Shown here: positions 8,547-19,955 of the stretch, one piece after another
Layout of the letters: every line of letters begins with the position of its first letter
Numbering within the stretch: the stretch's first letter is position 1
Origin: DATKPC01 sp035524275
GTDB taxonomy: Bacteria > Pseudomonadota > Gammaproteobacteria > Burkholderiales > Burkholderiaceae_F
Reading direction: 5' to 3'
DNA: 64,000 nucleotides
Assembly (NCBI GenBank): GCA_035524275.1
Contig: DATKPC010000003.1
Coordinates: 8,942 to 72,941 of the forward strand
The notes under the pieces: model-generated
The model's database searches: none
What the model was told of the DNA's origin: nothing
Seen by the model: the letters and a program-made list of their open reading frames with translations, nothing else
Translations under genes and position numbers: made by a program

Positions 8547-10745
8547 ATGACGACGATAGCCAAGTGCCCCTTCGCCCACGCCGCCGGCAGTGGGACGTCC
8601 AATCGCGACTGGTGGCCCAACCAGCTGAAGCTGGGCATCCTTCACCAGCATTCGCCGCTGTCCGATCCGATGGGCAAGGGCTTCGACTATGCGAAGGAAT
8701 TCAAGAGCCTCGACCTGGCCGCGGTGAAGAAGGACCTGCGCGAACTGATGACCGCGTCGCAGTCGTGGTGGCCGGCGGACTTCGGCCATTACGGGCCGCT
8801 GTTCGTCCGGATGGCGTGGCACAGCGCGGGCACCTATCGCATCGGCGACGGACGCGGCGGGGCGGGTGGCGGCAACCAGCGCTTCGCGCCGCTCAACAGC
8901 TGGCCCGACAACGTCAATCTCGACAAGGCGCGTCGCCTGCTGTGGCCGATCAAGCAGAAGTACGGGCGCAAGATCTCCTGGGGCGACCTGATCATCCTGA
9001 CCGGGAACGTCGCGCTCGAATCGATGGGCTTCAAGACGTTCGGGTTCGGCGGCGGGCGCGAGGACATCTGGGAACCGGAAGAAGATGTCTACTGGGGCTC
9101 GGAGGACAAGTGGCTCGGCGACAAGCGCCACGCGGGCGACCGCGACCTGGAAAATCCGCTGGCGGCCGTGCAGATGGGCCTGATCTACGTCAACCCGGAG
9201 GGGCCGAATGGCAACCCGGACCCGCGCGCCGCGGCGCGCGACATTCGCGAGACCTTCGCCCGGATGGCGATGGATGACGAGGAGACCGTCGCGCTCATCG
9301 CCGGCGGCCACACGTTCGGAAAGACGCATGGCGCCGGCGACGCGAAGTTCGTCGGCCCGGAACCGGAAGCGGCGGGCCTGGAGGAGCAGGGCCTGGGCTG
9401 GCGCAACCGCCTCGGTGCCGGCAAGGCGGGCGATGCGATCACCAGCGGCCTGGAAGTGACGTGGACGTCGACGCCGACCCGGTGGAGCAACGACTTCTTC
9501 AAGAACCTGTTCGGCTACGAGTGGGAACTGACGAAGAGCCCCGCCGGCGCGCATCAGTGGGCGCCGAAGAACGGTGCGGGCGCCGGCACGGTCCCGGACG
9601 CCCACGATCCGTCGAAGCGGCATGCGCCATCGATGCTGACGACGGACCTCGCGCTGCGCTTCGATCCGGCGTACGAGAAGATCTCGCGTCGTTTCCACGA
9701 CCATCCGGAGCAGTTCGCCGATGCGTTCGCGCGGGCGTGGTTCAAGCTGACGCATCGCGACATGGGCCCGCGCGTGCGCTACCTGGGGCCCGAGGTCCCG
9801 GCCGAAGAAATGCTTTGGCAGGACCCCGTTCCGGCGGTCGACCATGCGCTGGTCGACGACAAGGACATCGCGGCGCTGAAGTCCCGGATCCTCGCGGCCG
9901 GCTTGACGGTCTCCGACCTCGTGACGACGGCCTGGGCGTCGGCCTCGACGTTTCGCGGCTCCGACAAGCGCGGCGGCGCCAATGGCGCGCGAGTGCGCCT
10001 TGCGCCGCAGAAGGACTGGGAGGTCAACCAGCCGGCGAGGCTGGCGAAGGTGCTCGAGGTGCTTGCCGGCATCCAGCACGAGTTCAACGCCGCGCAGCCG
10101 GGCCATGGCACGAAGGGCGCCGGCAAGAAGGTCTCGCTCGCGGACCTGATCGTGCTGGCCGGATGCGCTGGCGTCGAACGGGCGGCGCGAAATGCGGGTC
10201 ACGCGGCGACCGTGCCGTTCACGCCCGGGCGCACGGACGCGTCGCAGGAGAAGACGGACGCCGCATCTTTCGCGGTCCTCGAACCGGTCGCGGACGGCTT
10301 CCGCAACTACCTGAAGCCGAAGCTGGGCGTCTCGGCGGAGGAACTGCTGGTCGACAAGGCGCAACTGCTGACGCTGACGGCGCCGGAGATGGCGGTGCTC
10401 GTCGGCGGCCTGCGGGTGCTGAACGCCAATGTCGGGCAGTTGCCGCACGGCGTGTTCACGAAGCGGCCGGAGGCGCTGACCAACGATTTCTTCGTCAACC
10501 TCCTCGACATGGGCACGCAATGGACCGCGGTCGGGACGGACGCGGCGGTGTTCGAAGGGCGCGATCGCGAGACCGGCAAGGTCAAATGGACCGGAACCCG
10601 CGTTGACCTCGTCTTCGGCTCCCATGCGCAGCTGCGTGCCGTGTCCGAGGTCTACGGCAGCGCGGACGCGCAGCCGAAGTTCGTCGACGACTTCATCGCC
10701 GCCTGGACGAAGGTGATGAACCTCGATCGCTTCGATCGCGCCTGA
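8547..10745 (+). CDS. katG: Catalase-peroxidase KatG
   Basis: A 732-residue bifunctional haem enzyme that decomposes hydrogen peroxide and peroxidises small donors. The N-terminal half has distal Arg88 and His92 in VRMAWHSAGTYR. The residues forming the family's Met-Tyr-Trp adduct are present: Trp91, Tyr214 in LIYVNPEGP and Met240 in FARMAMDD. Proximal His255 is in AGGHTFGKTHGA. The C-terminal half is the usual non-haem duplicate. The ATG at 8547 has GAGGAGAG upstream and starts the typical MTTIAKCPFAH sequence. The gene is monocistronic, with a strong hairpin 41 bp after the stop. Peroxide-responsive control is likely from the family but no operator was identified. Confidence 0.96.
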   Translation: MTTIAKCPFAHAAGSGTSNRDWWPNQLKLGILHQHSPLSDPMGKGFDYAKEFKSLDLAAVKKDLRELMTASQSWWPADFGHYGPLFVRMAWHSAGTYRIGDGRGGAGGGNQRFAPLNSWPDNVNLDKARRLLWPIKQKYGRKISWGDLIILTGNVALESMGFKTFGFGGGREDIWEPEEDVYWGSEDKWLGDKRHAGDRDLENPLAAVQMGLIYVNPEGPNGNPDPRAAARDIRETFARMAMDDEETVALIAGGHTFGKTHGAGDAKFVGPEPEAAGLEEQGLGWRNRLGAGKAGDAITSGLEVTWTSTPTRWSNDFFKNLFGYEWELTKSPAGAHQWAPKNGAGAGTVPDAHDPSKRHAPSMLTTDLALRFDPAYEKISRRFHDHPEQFADAFARAWFKLTHRDMGPRVRYLGPEVPAEEMLWQDPVPAVDHALVDDKDIAALKSRILAAGLTVSDLVTTAWASASTFRGSDKRGGANGARVRLAPQKDWEVNQPARLAKVLEVLAGIQHEFNAAQPGHGTKGAGKKVSLADLIVLAGCAGVERAARNAGHAATVPFTPGRTDASQEKTDAASFAVLEPVADGFRNYLKPKLGVSAEELLVDKAQLLTLTAPEMAVLVGGLRVLNANVGQLPHGVFTKRPEALTNDFFVNLLDMGTQWTAVGTDAAVFEGRDRETGKVKWTGTRVDLVFGSHAQLRAVSEVYGSADAQPKFVDDFIAAWTKVMNLDRFDRA

Positions 10746-10785
10746 TCCGGCCCCGGCACCGCCCGGTGTCGCCCGCGCTCGCTCT

Positions 10786-10815
10786 GCGCCCCGGCGGCTT
10801 CCCGCGCCGGGGCGC
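10786..10815 (+). terminator. Hairpin terminator after katG
   Basis: A perfect 10-bp GC stem (10786-10795 with 10806-10815) encloses a 10-nt loop, starting 41 bp after the katG stop. There is no T-run, as is common in GC-rich genomes, so intrinsic activity is uncertain. Confidence 0.5.
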
Positions 10816-10875
10816 GCCGATCGTCGCGGCGCGCCGGCCGTCATGGCAAGATCCGGGGCGACGACGACGGGAGGC

Positions 10876-11544
10876 ATGATGGCGCGCGTACGAGTCGATG
10901 GCTTCACGATTTCGCTGGACGGCTTCGGAGCGGGTCCGGACCAGGACATCGACCATCCGCTGGGGATCGGCGGTACGGAGCTCCACGGGTGGCTGCGCGG
11001 AACCCGCACCTTCCAGCGGACGGTGCTGCGCGCCGACGGCGGCACGACCGGAATCGATGATCGCTATGCCGCGCGCGGGTTCGAGAACGTCGGCGCCTGG
11101 ATCCTCGGCCGGAACATGTTCGGGCCGATCCGCGGCCCCTGGCCCGACGACGCCTGGAAGGGCTGGTGGGGCGACGAGCCGCCGTATCACGTGCCGGTCT
11201 TCGTGCTGACGCACCATCGGCGCGCGCCGCTCGAGATGGCGGGCGGCACGACGTTCCACTTCGTGACCGGCGGGATCGGCGAAGCGCTTGACCGGGCGCT
11301 TGCGGCGGCCGGCGACCGCGACGTGCGCATCGGCGGCGGGGCCGCCGCGATCCGCCAGTATCTCCAGGCCGGCCTTGTCGACGAGCTGCACGTCGCGATC
11401 GCACCGGTCCTGCTGGGGCGCGGCGAGCGGCTGTTCGACGGACCCGACATGCGGGCCCTCGGCTACCGTTGTGTCCGGCTCGAGTCGACCGAGCAGGCCG
11501 TACACGTCGTGCTGCGGCGCGACGGCGAGCGGCTTGCCGGTTAA
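10876..11544 (+). CDS. Dihydrofolate reductase-like / RibD C-terminal family protein
   Basis: About 222 residues, with the fold signature of the RibD C-terminal reductase group: an early VDGFTISLDGFGAGPDQ strand, GAWILGRNMFGPIRGPW, VPVFVLTHHRR, and late VRIGGGAAAIRQYLQAGLVDELHVAIAPVLLGRGERLF. Relatives bind NADPH and reduce pterin- or pyrimidine-like substrates, but many are uncharacterised. Two tandem ATGs (10876 and 10879) follow GGAGG; spacing favours the second. An earlier ATG at 10843 lacks a ribosome site. The gene begins a plus-strand run with the next thioesterase 33 bp away. Confidence 0.78.
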   Translation: MMARVRVDGFTISLDGFGAGPDQDIDHPLGIGGTELHGWLRGTRTFQRTVLRADGGTTGIDDRYAARGFENVGAWILGRNMFGPIRGPWPDDAWKGWWGDEPPYHVPVFVLTHHRRAPLEMAGGTTFHFVTGGIGEALDRALAAAGDRDVRIGGGAAAIRQYLQAGLVDELHVAIAPVLLGRGERLFDGPDMRALGYRCVRLESTEQAVHVVLRRDGERLAG

Positions 11545-11577
11545 GCGCGCATCCCCATCGACCCGCACGGCCCGGCC

Positions 11578-12024
11578 ATGCCAGCGATCTGGAAGCGACC
11601 GGTCAGCGTCGAGACGCTGACCGCGATCCACGACAACACGACGGTCCGCCACCTCGGCATCGAGTTCCTCGAGGTCGGGGACGACTTCATCCGCGCGCGG
11701 GTGCCGGTCGACAGCCGGACCGTGCAGCCTTACGGCATCCTGCATGGCGGCATCTCGGTCGTCCTCGCCGAGACCTTGGGCTCGTGCGGCGCCGCGTCCG
11801 CCTGCCCGCCCGAGTGCCGGGCCGTCGGACTCGAAGTCAACGCGAACCATCTGCGCAGCGCCTCGTCCGGATGGATCACCGGGACGGCGCGGCCGATCCA
11901 CCTGGGCCGAAGCACCCACGTGTGGCAGATCGAACTGCACGACGACGCCGGGCGCCCGACCTGCCTGTCGCGGATCACGATGGCAATCCTGGAGCCGCGA
12001 CCGGACGGCGCGCCCGGTCGCTGA
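11578..12024 (+). CDS. Hotdog-fold acyl-CoA thioesterase (PaaI/EntH/MenI type)
   Basis: A 148-residue single-hotdog protein. The motif RTVQPYGILHGGISVVLAET matches the catalytic segment of the family, where HGG binds the thioester and the following glutamate in LAETLGS acts as the base. The end SRITMAILEP is typical. Such enzymes hydrolyse aromatic or hydroxylated acyl-CoA thioesters; the exact substrate is unknown. The gene is 14 bp before a GNAT gene on the same strand. Confidence 0.82.
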   Translation: MPAIWKRPVSVETLTAIHDNTTVRHLGIEFLEVGDDFIRARVPVDSRTVQPYGILHGGISVVLAETLGSCGAASACPPECRAVGLEVNANHLRSASSGWITGTARPIHLGRSTHVWQIELHDDAGRPTCLSRITMAILEPRPDGAPGR

Positions 12025-12038
12025 CGCCGCGAGGGCCC

Positions 12039-12599
12039 GTGGGCGCTTCGGAGAGCCTTGTCGACGCTCGACTCGTTGCGTGCACGCCGGAGGGATTTCG
12101 CGAAATCGCGACGTGGATCGCCGACGCCGATGCGTGCATCCGGTGGGCCGGACCGAAGCCCGCGTTTCCATTGATCGCCGAGCAGCTCGCCGAAACCCTC
12201 GAGGCCACCGAGCACAACTCCTTCGAGCTTCGCGGCGGCGATGGCCGCCTGCTCGGTTTCGGTCAGGTCCGGACTAGGCCGGCGTCTCAAGCGGAACCCG
12301 GGGCCGCGCACCTGGCGCGAATCATCGTCGCCCCGGCCGCGCGCGGCCGCGGCGTCGGCGCCTGCCTCGTTCGCCTGCTGATGCGACACGCGAGAGAGTC
12401 GTTGGCGGCACGCGCCTGCACGTTGCGCGTCTATCGCGACAACGCGGCTGCCGTCGCGCTGTATCAAAAGCTCGGGTTCGTCGAGATCGACGATCCCGAT
12501 GCGACGAGCGACGTGCCGATGATGAGAGCCACCCTAGCTCCGGCGGGGTCAGCTCCGGCGGGGTCAGCCGATCGAGCCGCGCGAAGAGTTCCCGCTTGA
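12039..12599 (+). CDS. GNAT-family N-acetyltransferase with an abnormal 3' end
   Basis: From a GTG at 12039, with GAGGG just upstream, the frame encodes 186 residues. The acetyl-CoA binding segment is visible: LARIIVAPAARGRGVGACLV (the RGxGxG/A loop), followed by ARACTLRVYRDNAAAVALYQKLGF. The natural domain ends near DVPMMRATL (about 12535). The last 20 residues (APAGSAPAGSADRAARRVPA) are read from a 15-bp tandem repeat and from the antisense of a broken dehydrogenase gene. The protein has therefore probably gained a foreign tail through the deletion that destroyed the neighbour. The acceptor substrate is unknown. Confidence 0.75.
   Translation: MGASESLVDARLVACTPEGFREIATWIADADACIRWAGPKPAFPLIAEQLAETLEATEHNSFELRGGDGRLLGFGQVRTRPASQAEPGAAHLARIIVAPAARGRGVGACLVRLLMRHARESLAARACTLRVYRDNAAAVALYQKLGFVEIDDPDATSDVPMMRATLAPAGSAPAGSADRAARRVPA
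12536..12565. repeat. Perfect 15-bp tandem duplication at a deletion junction
   Basis: Two identical 15-bp units (12536-12550 and 12551-12565) stand where the GNAT coding domain meets the dehydrogenase remnant. On the minus strand they encode LTPPE twice. The repeat keeps the reading frame of both strands. Confidence 0.8.
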
Positions 12600-12755
12600 G
12601 TTCCGGCTGCTCCCGCGCGTTTTCGATCACGAGGTCCGCCGCCGAGACCGCCTCCGCGAGGTCCGTGGTCATCCGGAATCGATGCAGCGCGCGATCTGCG
12701 CGCCCATCGTGCCTGCTCCGACGATCGCAGTGGATTCAAGGGGTCTTTGGCTCAT
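12536..12755 (-). pseudogene. Remnant of a 3-hydroxyacyl-CoA dehydrogenase gene
   Basis: A strong SD (AAGGAGGAG) precedes the ATG at 12755. The first frame encodes MSQRPLESTAIVGAGTMGAQ and a few more residues, the NAD-binding start of the family, then hits TGA at about 12671. In another frame the sequence resumes as TTDLAEAVSAADLVIENARE and continues ELKRELFARLDRLTPPE. In intact members these blocks are separated by about 55-60 residues. An internal deletion with frame change and loss of everything after the second block therefore left about 70 codons. The product cannot be functional. Confidence 0.8.
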
Positions 12756-12893
12756 GCGACGGGCTCCTCCTTCACGCGGCGAGCGCACGATGCGCTTGGC
12801 GCTTCCGGCTTTCCGCTTTCCGGATCCCGACTTGCCCGCTCGCGGGTTGTTGTTGTCTACTGGCGCAGGAACAACGACCCGGGCAAGTCATCG

Positions 12894-13715
12894 ATGACGT
12901 CGACCCCACGCGCCACGCCGGCCGCGGCCTACGTACGCGCCGACGAGCGGACGGCGCATTCCACGGCGTTGACGCGCGGCCCGTGGAATCACGAGCACCA
13001 GCACGCGGGACCGCCGATCGCGCTCGTCTGCGGGGCGGTCGAGCGAACCGCGCATGCCCACGGGCTGGCGCATGTCGCGCGACTGACGGCCAACCTCATC
13101 CGGCCCGTTCCGATCGCGCCGCTCGCCGTGGAAGTGATGACGGACTACGTCGGCCGAAACGCGGGCCATTTCTCCGCGCACCTGATCGCCGCAGGCCGCG
13201 AGGTGGCGCGATTCACGGCCCTCGTGCAGCGGGAGGTGCACGTCGAGCTTCCGGATTCGCGGCGCGACGCCACGGCGCCCGCGACCCCGCCGAACCCGGA
13301 GCAACTGCAGGAATGCCATTTCCCCTTTGCCGGCGGCGAGGTCGGCTACGCGGACCTCGTCGAAACGCGGGCCGCCGACGGACGGATGTTCAACGGGCCG
13401 TGCACGATCTGGTTCCGCCTGCGCCATCCGCTGGTGCAGGACGAGGCGCCGAGTCCCTACCAGCGCGTCGCCGTCGCGGCGGACTCGGGCAACGGCATCA
13501 GCGCAGTCCTCGATTGGCGCGACTACACGTTCGTCAATTCCGACCTGACCGTCAATCTCCTGCGACGTCCGGCGGGGGAGTGGATCTGCCTGCAGGCCAG
13601 GACCTACGTCGGACCCGGCGGCACGGGCCTCGCGGAGTCAACGCTGTTCGACAGCGACGGGATGATCGGCCGCTCGACGCAGAGCCTGTCGATCCGCAAG
13701 CGCGCCCACGCTTGA
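12894..13715 (+). CDS. Thioesterase-family protein (double-hotdog, TesB-like)
   Basis: A 273-residue protein beginning MTSTPRATPAAAYVRADERT. It shows features of the TesB-like/acyl-CoA thioesterase group: GPWNHEHQHAGPPIALVCGA (the double-hotdog N-terminal active-site strand with HAGPP), then VARLTANLIRPVPIAPL. Near the C-terminus it has YTFVNSDLTVNLLRRPAGEW and FDSDGMIGRSTQSL, where the family keeps its Asp/Thr/Gln set. It likely hydrolyses acyl-CoA; chain length is unknown. The in-frame ATG at 12747 would add 49 residues read from the dehydrogenase remnant's upstream region, so 12894 is preferred, although no clear SD stands before it. Confidence 0.75.
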   Translation: MTSTPRATPAAAYVRADERTAHSTALTRGPWNHEHQHAGPPIALVCGAVERTAHAHGLAHVARLTANLIRPVPIAPLAVEVMTDYVGRNAGHFSAHLIAAGREVARFTALVQREVHVELPDSRRDATAPATPPNPEQLQECHFPFAGGEVGYADLVETRAADGRMFNGPCTIWFRLRHPLVQDEAPSPYQRVAVAADSGNGISAVLDWRDYTFVNSDLTVNLLRRPAGEWICLQARTYVGPGGTGLAESTLFDSDGMIGRSTQSLSIRKRAHA

Positions 13716-13828
13716 GCCGCGGGGGAAACCCGCAATACCCCCAATAACGTCGCGGTATGCGTGCTTTTCGACCGTTAGGAGGCGCGTTCAGGGCGGGATG
13801 ATCCGAAGCTCCACCGGATTCCCGCCCC

Positions 13829-17022
<3,194 letters not shown>

Positions 17023-17026
<4 letters not shown>

Positions 17027-18174
17027 AACGCGACGCGCTGCCGAACGCCGAGGGCGCGGCATCAGGCGACGCGCCGGATTCGCCGCGTCCGACGATTCTC
17101 GTCGTCGACGACACGCCGGCCTACCTGACCCTGCTGGCGCAGTTCCTCAACAAGGAATATCGGGTCCTGCTTGCCGTCAACGGCGCGAAGGCGCTGGAGA
17201 TCGCGCGCCGGGCATCGCCCGACCTCATCCTGCTGGACGCGATGATGCCGGAGCTCGACGGCTACGAGGTCTGCCGCCGGCTGAAGGCCGACGCCGCGAC
17301 CCACGGCATCCCGGTGCTCTTCCTGACGGCCTTGACGCGGCTGGAGGACGAGACCCACGCGTTCGAGGCGGGCGCGGCCGATTTCATCCAGAAGCCGTTC
17401 AATGGCGCCACCGTCATCGCGCGCGTGCGCACGCATGTTGCGCTGAAGCGCGCGCAGGACGCGCTGCTGGGGCGCAACACGGCGCTCGCCGGCGAGCTTC
17501 AGGCGCGGTGCCGCGAGGTGGAGCGGCTCCGCGACGCCACGCTGTTCATGATGGTGTCGCTCGCCGAATTCCGCGACGCGGACACGGTCCACCACGTGCA
17601 GCGAACGCAGGAGATCGTCGGCGTCCTCGCGCGCTGGCTCGCGGCGCAGCCCGGCGCGCCGCCGGAGTTGACGCCGGCGGCGATCGGCGACCTCGTCAAG
17701 GCGGCGCCGCTGCACGACATCGGGAAGATCGCGATACCGGACGCCGTCCTGCTGAAGCCGGGGCCGCTCGACGCCGCCGAATGGGCGCTGATGAAGACCC
17801 ACGCCGAGCGCGGGTCCGACCTGCTTCGCCACGCGGTCGATCGCGTCAGCGACGACACCGGTCGGCTGCTGCGGTTCGGCATGCAGATCGCGCGCCATCA
17901 CCACGAGCGATGGGACGGCGGCGGGTACCCGGACGGCCTCGCGGGCGACGCGATCCCGGTCGCGGCGCGCCTGATGGCGGTCGCGGACGTCTACGACGCC
18001 GTGATCAGCCGCCGGCCCTACAAGATGCCGATGAGCCACCAGGAAGCGATGGATGCCGTCCGAGCCGGCTCCGGAACGAAGTTCGATCCGCGCATCGTCG
18101 CGGCTCTCGAAGCGTCACAGCGCGAAATCGTCGCGATCGCCAACCACTGGGCCGATCCGGCCCCCGCAGCTTGA
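17023..18174 (+). CDS. Response regulator with HD-GYP cyclic-di-GMP phosphodiesterase domain
   Basis: A 383-residue protein: receiver domain at residues 24-140 with phospho-Asp72 in LLDAMMPELDG, a short coiled linker, then HD-GYP domain. The metal-binding set is present: HDIGK (His231, Asp232), the His-rich RHHHERWDGGGYP (292-303) and the late DVYDAV. HD-GYP enzymes hydrolyse cyclic-di-GMP, lowering it to favour motility over biofilm. The ATG overlaps the kinase stop by 4 bp, so the two are coupled, and the kinase HPt probably phosphorylates this receiver. Confidence 0.92.
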
Positions 18175-18197
18175 GCAGGTCACAGGAACCCTCCCCG

Positions 18198-19490
18198 ATG
18201 CGCCTCCCCTACCGATTCGCCGCGTGCCTCGCGCTGCTCGCGCTGCAGGCATTGCCCGCAGCGGCCCAGGATCTCTCGTGGTCCGCCTTCGGAACCGTCG
18301 GCTACGCCGTGTCCGACCGCGACTACGACTACCAGGGCAGCATCGACGACCGCGGCACGTTCAATCGCGACAGCGTGCTGGGCCTGCAGGGGGACCTGCG
18401 ATTCGATCCGAAGTGGTCGGCGACGGTGCAGTTGAAGGCCGCGCAATCCCTCAAGAGCGACGATCGCTGGGACGTGACGCCCGCCTGGGCATTCCTCGCG
18501 TGGCGCGCGAGCGATGACCTGCTGATCCGGGCCGGCAAGATGCGCGTGCCCTTCTACCTCTATTCGGAATCCATGGACGTCGGCGTCACGTACGACATGG
18601 CCCGGCTGCCGGTCGAAATGTATTCGCTCGCACCGTCGACCGACTTCGTCGGACTCTACGGGACGCAGACGTGGTCGCGCGGCGACACCGAGCTGGCGCT
18701 CGACGTGTTCGGCGGCCAGATCGGCACGACCGCGCGCTTCTGGACCCGCGACGGCGCGCCGCCCGCCGTCGAGCCGGGCGCGCAGTTCATCCACGTCGAC
18801 GTGCAGACCGAAGGGCTCGCGCTGGCCTTGAAGACGCCGCGCTCGACATGGCGGATGGGCGCCTACCGGACCGCGACCTGGCAGACCGACGGGGCGGCCG
18901 TCCCGGTGACGTATCCCTACGTATCGATCGCGCCCGGACTGGGCTACTTCCAGGTCGACCCGTCGCTGCCCGGACCCGGCGTCCCATCGGTCAGTCGCAT
19001 CCACAACGACATCCTGACGTTGGGCGTCGAGCAGCGTTTCGCGACGACGTGGCGCGTTGCCGCCGAGTACGCGCGGATGATCCAGCACGACACGCAGTTC
19101 GCATCGGACCTGCACGCCGGCTACGTCGCGGCGTTCGACGAGATCGGCCGCTTCACGCCCTATGCCAGCGCGAGCCTGCTGCAGTCGAGCGCCGGGACGC
19201 GCGCGTGGTACCGGCAGCTGACGCAGAACACGTTGCCCGACGTCGTTCCGGGCGCGACGCAGGTCAACCAGGCGCAGCGCCTCGCCGCGGAGAACATCTG
19301 GGCCGCCGACCAGCGCTCCTTCGCGGTCGGGAGCTCCTACGCGCTCGACAGCCGCCAGAAGTTCAAGGTCGAATGGTTGCGGACCTGGGTCGGCGAGATG
19401 ACCCGCCTGATCGATACGCCGCCAGGCCAGCCGACGCCGCACGACACGCACGTCGACGTCTGGTCGATCAGCTACAGCTTCACGTTCTGA
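18198..19490 (+). CDS. Outer-membrane beta-barrel protein (porin-like)
   Basis: A 430-residue exported protein. The signal peptide is residues 1-23, ending LPAAAQ. The mature part has alternating hydrophobic strands, few cysteines, and ends in SISYSFTF, a terminal aromatic strand typical of outer-membrane barrels. Motifs such as DDLLIRAGKMRVPFYLYSE resemble porins found beside phosphate-like periplasmic binding proteins. It lies 23 bp after the HD-GYP gene and 10 bp before the PstS-like gene, in one apparent operon. The channel's substrate is unknown. Confidence 0.78.
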   Translation: MRLPYRFAACLALLALQALPAAAQDLSWSAFGTVGYAVSDRDYDYQGSIDDRGTFNRDSVLGLQGDLRFDPKWSATVQLKAAQSLKSDDRWDVTPAWAFLAWRASDDLLIRAGKMRVPFYLYSESMDVGVTYDMARLPVEMYSLAPSTDFVGLYGTQTWSRGDTELALDVFGGQIGTTARFWTRDGAPPAVEPGAQFIHVDVQTEGLALALKTPRSTWRMGAYRTATWQTDGAAVPVTYPYVSIAPGLGYFQVDPSLPGPGVPSVSRIHNDILTLGVEQRFATTWRVAAEYARMIQHDTQFASDLHAGYVAAFDEIGRFTPYASASLLQSSAGTRAWYRQLTQNTLPDVVPGATQVNQAQRLAAENIWAADQRSFAVGSSYALDSRQKFKVEWLRTWVGEMTRLIDTPPGQPTPHDTHVDVWSISYSFTF

Positions 19491-19500
19491 GGAGGCGAGC

Positions 19501-19926
19501 ATGAGCCGCAACCTTCTCCGGATCGTGCTTGCCGCCGCGCTGCTGTGCGGCGCCCTCGCGACCCGCGCCGACGACGGCGGGATCGCCGTGATCGCGCATC
19601 CGGGGATGTCCCCGCTCGATGCCGCGGTGCTGCAGCGCCTCTATACCGGCCGCGCGATCGAGGTCGCCGGCGTGCCGGCCACGGTCGTCAACCTGCCCGC
19701 ATCGAGCGGCGTGCGCGAGCATTTCTTCGCGCAGGTCCTCGCGACGGACAACGACAAGTACGTCGCCTACTGGACGGTGCGACGGCACATCGGCAAGGGC
19801 GTTCCGCCGCGCGAGCTCGATACGGTGACGCAGGTCATCGATTTCGTCCAGGCGACGCCCGGCGCGATCGGCTACATCCCGGCGACCGAGGTGCGGCCGG
19901 GGATGAACGTCGCGTATCGTCCGTAG
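19501..19926 (+). CDS. Small PstS-like periplasmic substrate-binding protein
   Basis: A 141-residue protein with a signal peptide (residues 1-23, ending LATRADD). The mature part DGGIAVIAHPGMSPLDAAVL and the late ATPGAIGYIPATEVRPGMNV match the N- and C-terminal ends of phosphate-binding PstS-type proteins, with the middle missing. Full PstS proteins exceed 300 residues, so this belongs to the short single-lobe group often found beside kinases and porins. It may act as a periplasmic sensor partner for the kinase at 13829-17026 rather than as a transport component; that is inference. SD GAGG precedes the ATG. Confidence 0.72.
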   Translation: MSRNLLRIVLAAALLCGALATRADDGGIAVIAHPGMSPLDAAVLQRLYTGRAIEVAGVPATVVNLPASSGVREHFFAQVLATDNDKYVAYWTVRRHIGKGVPPRELDTVTQVIDFVQATPGAIGYIPATEVRPGMNVAYRP

Positions 19927-19955
19927 GCGGCCGACCCCCGCGCTTGGCGCCGGCG

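Noticed and set aside
8292..11045. A 917-codon minus-strand frame across katG
   Set aside because: It covers an unmistakable KatG gene on the other strand and encodes low-complexity sequence only.
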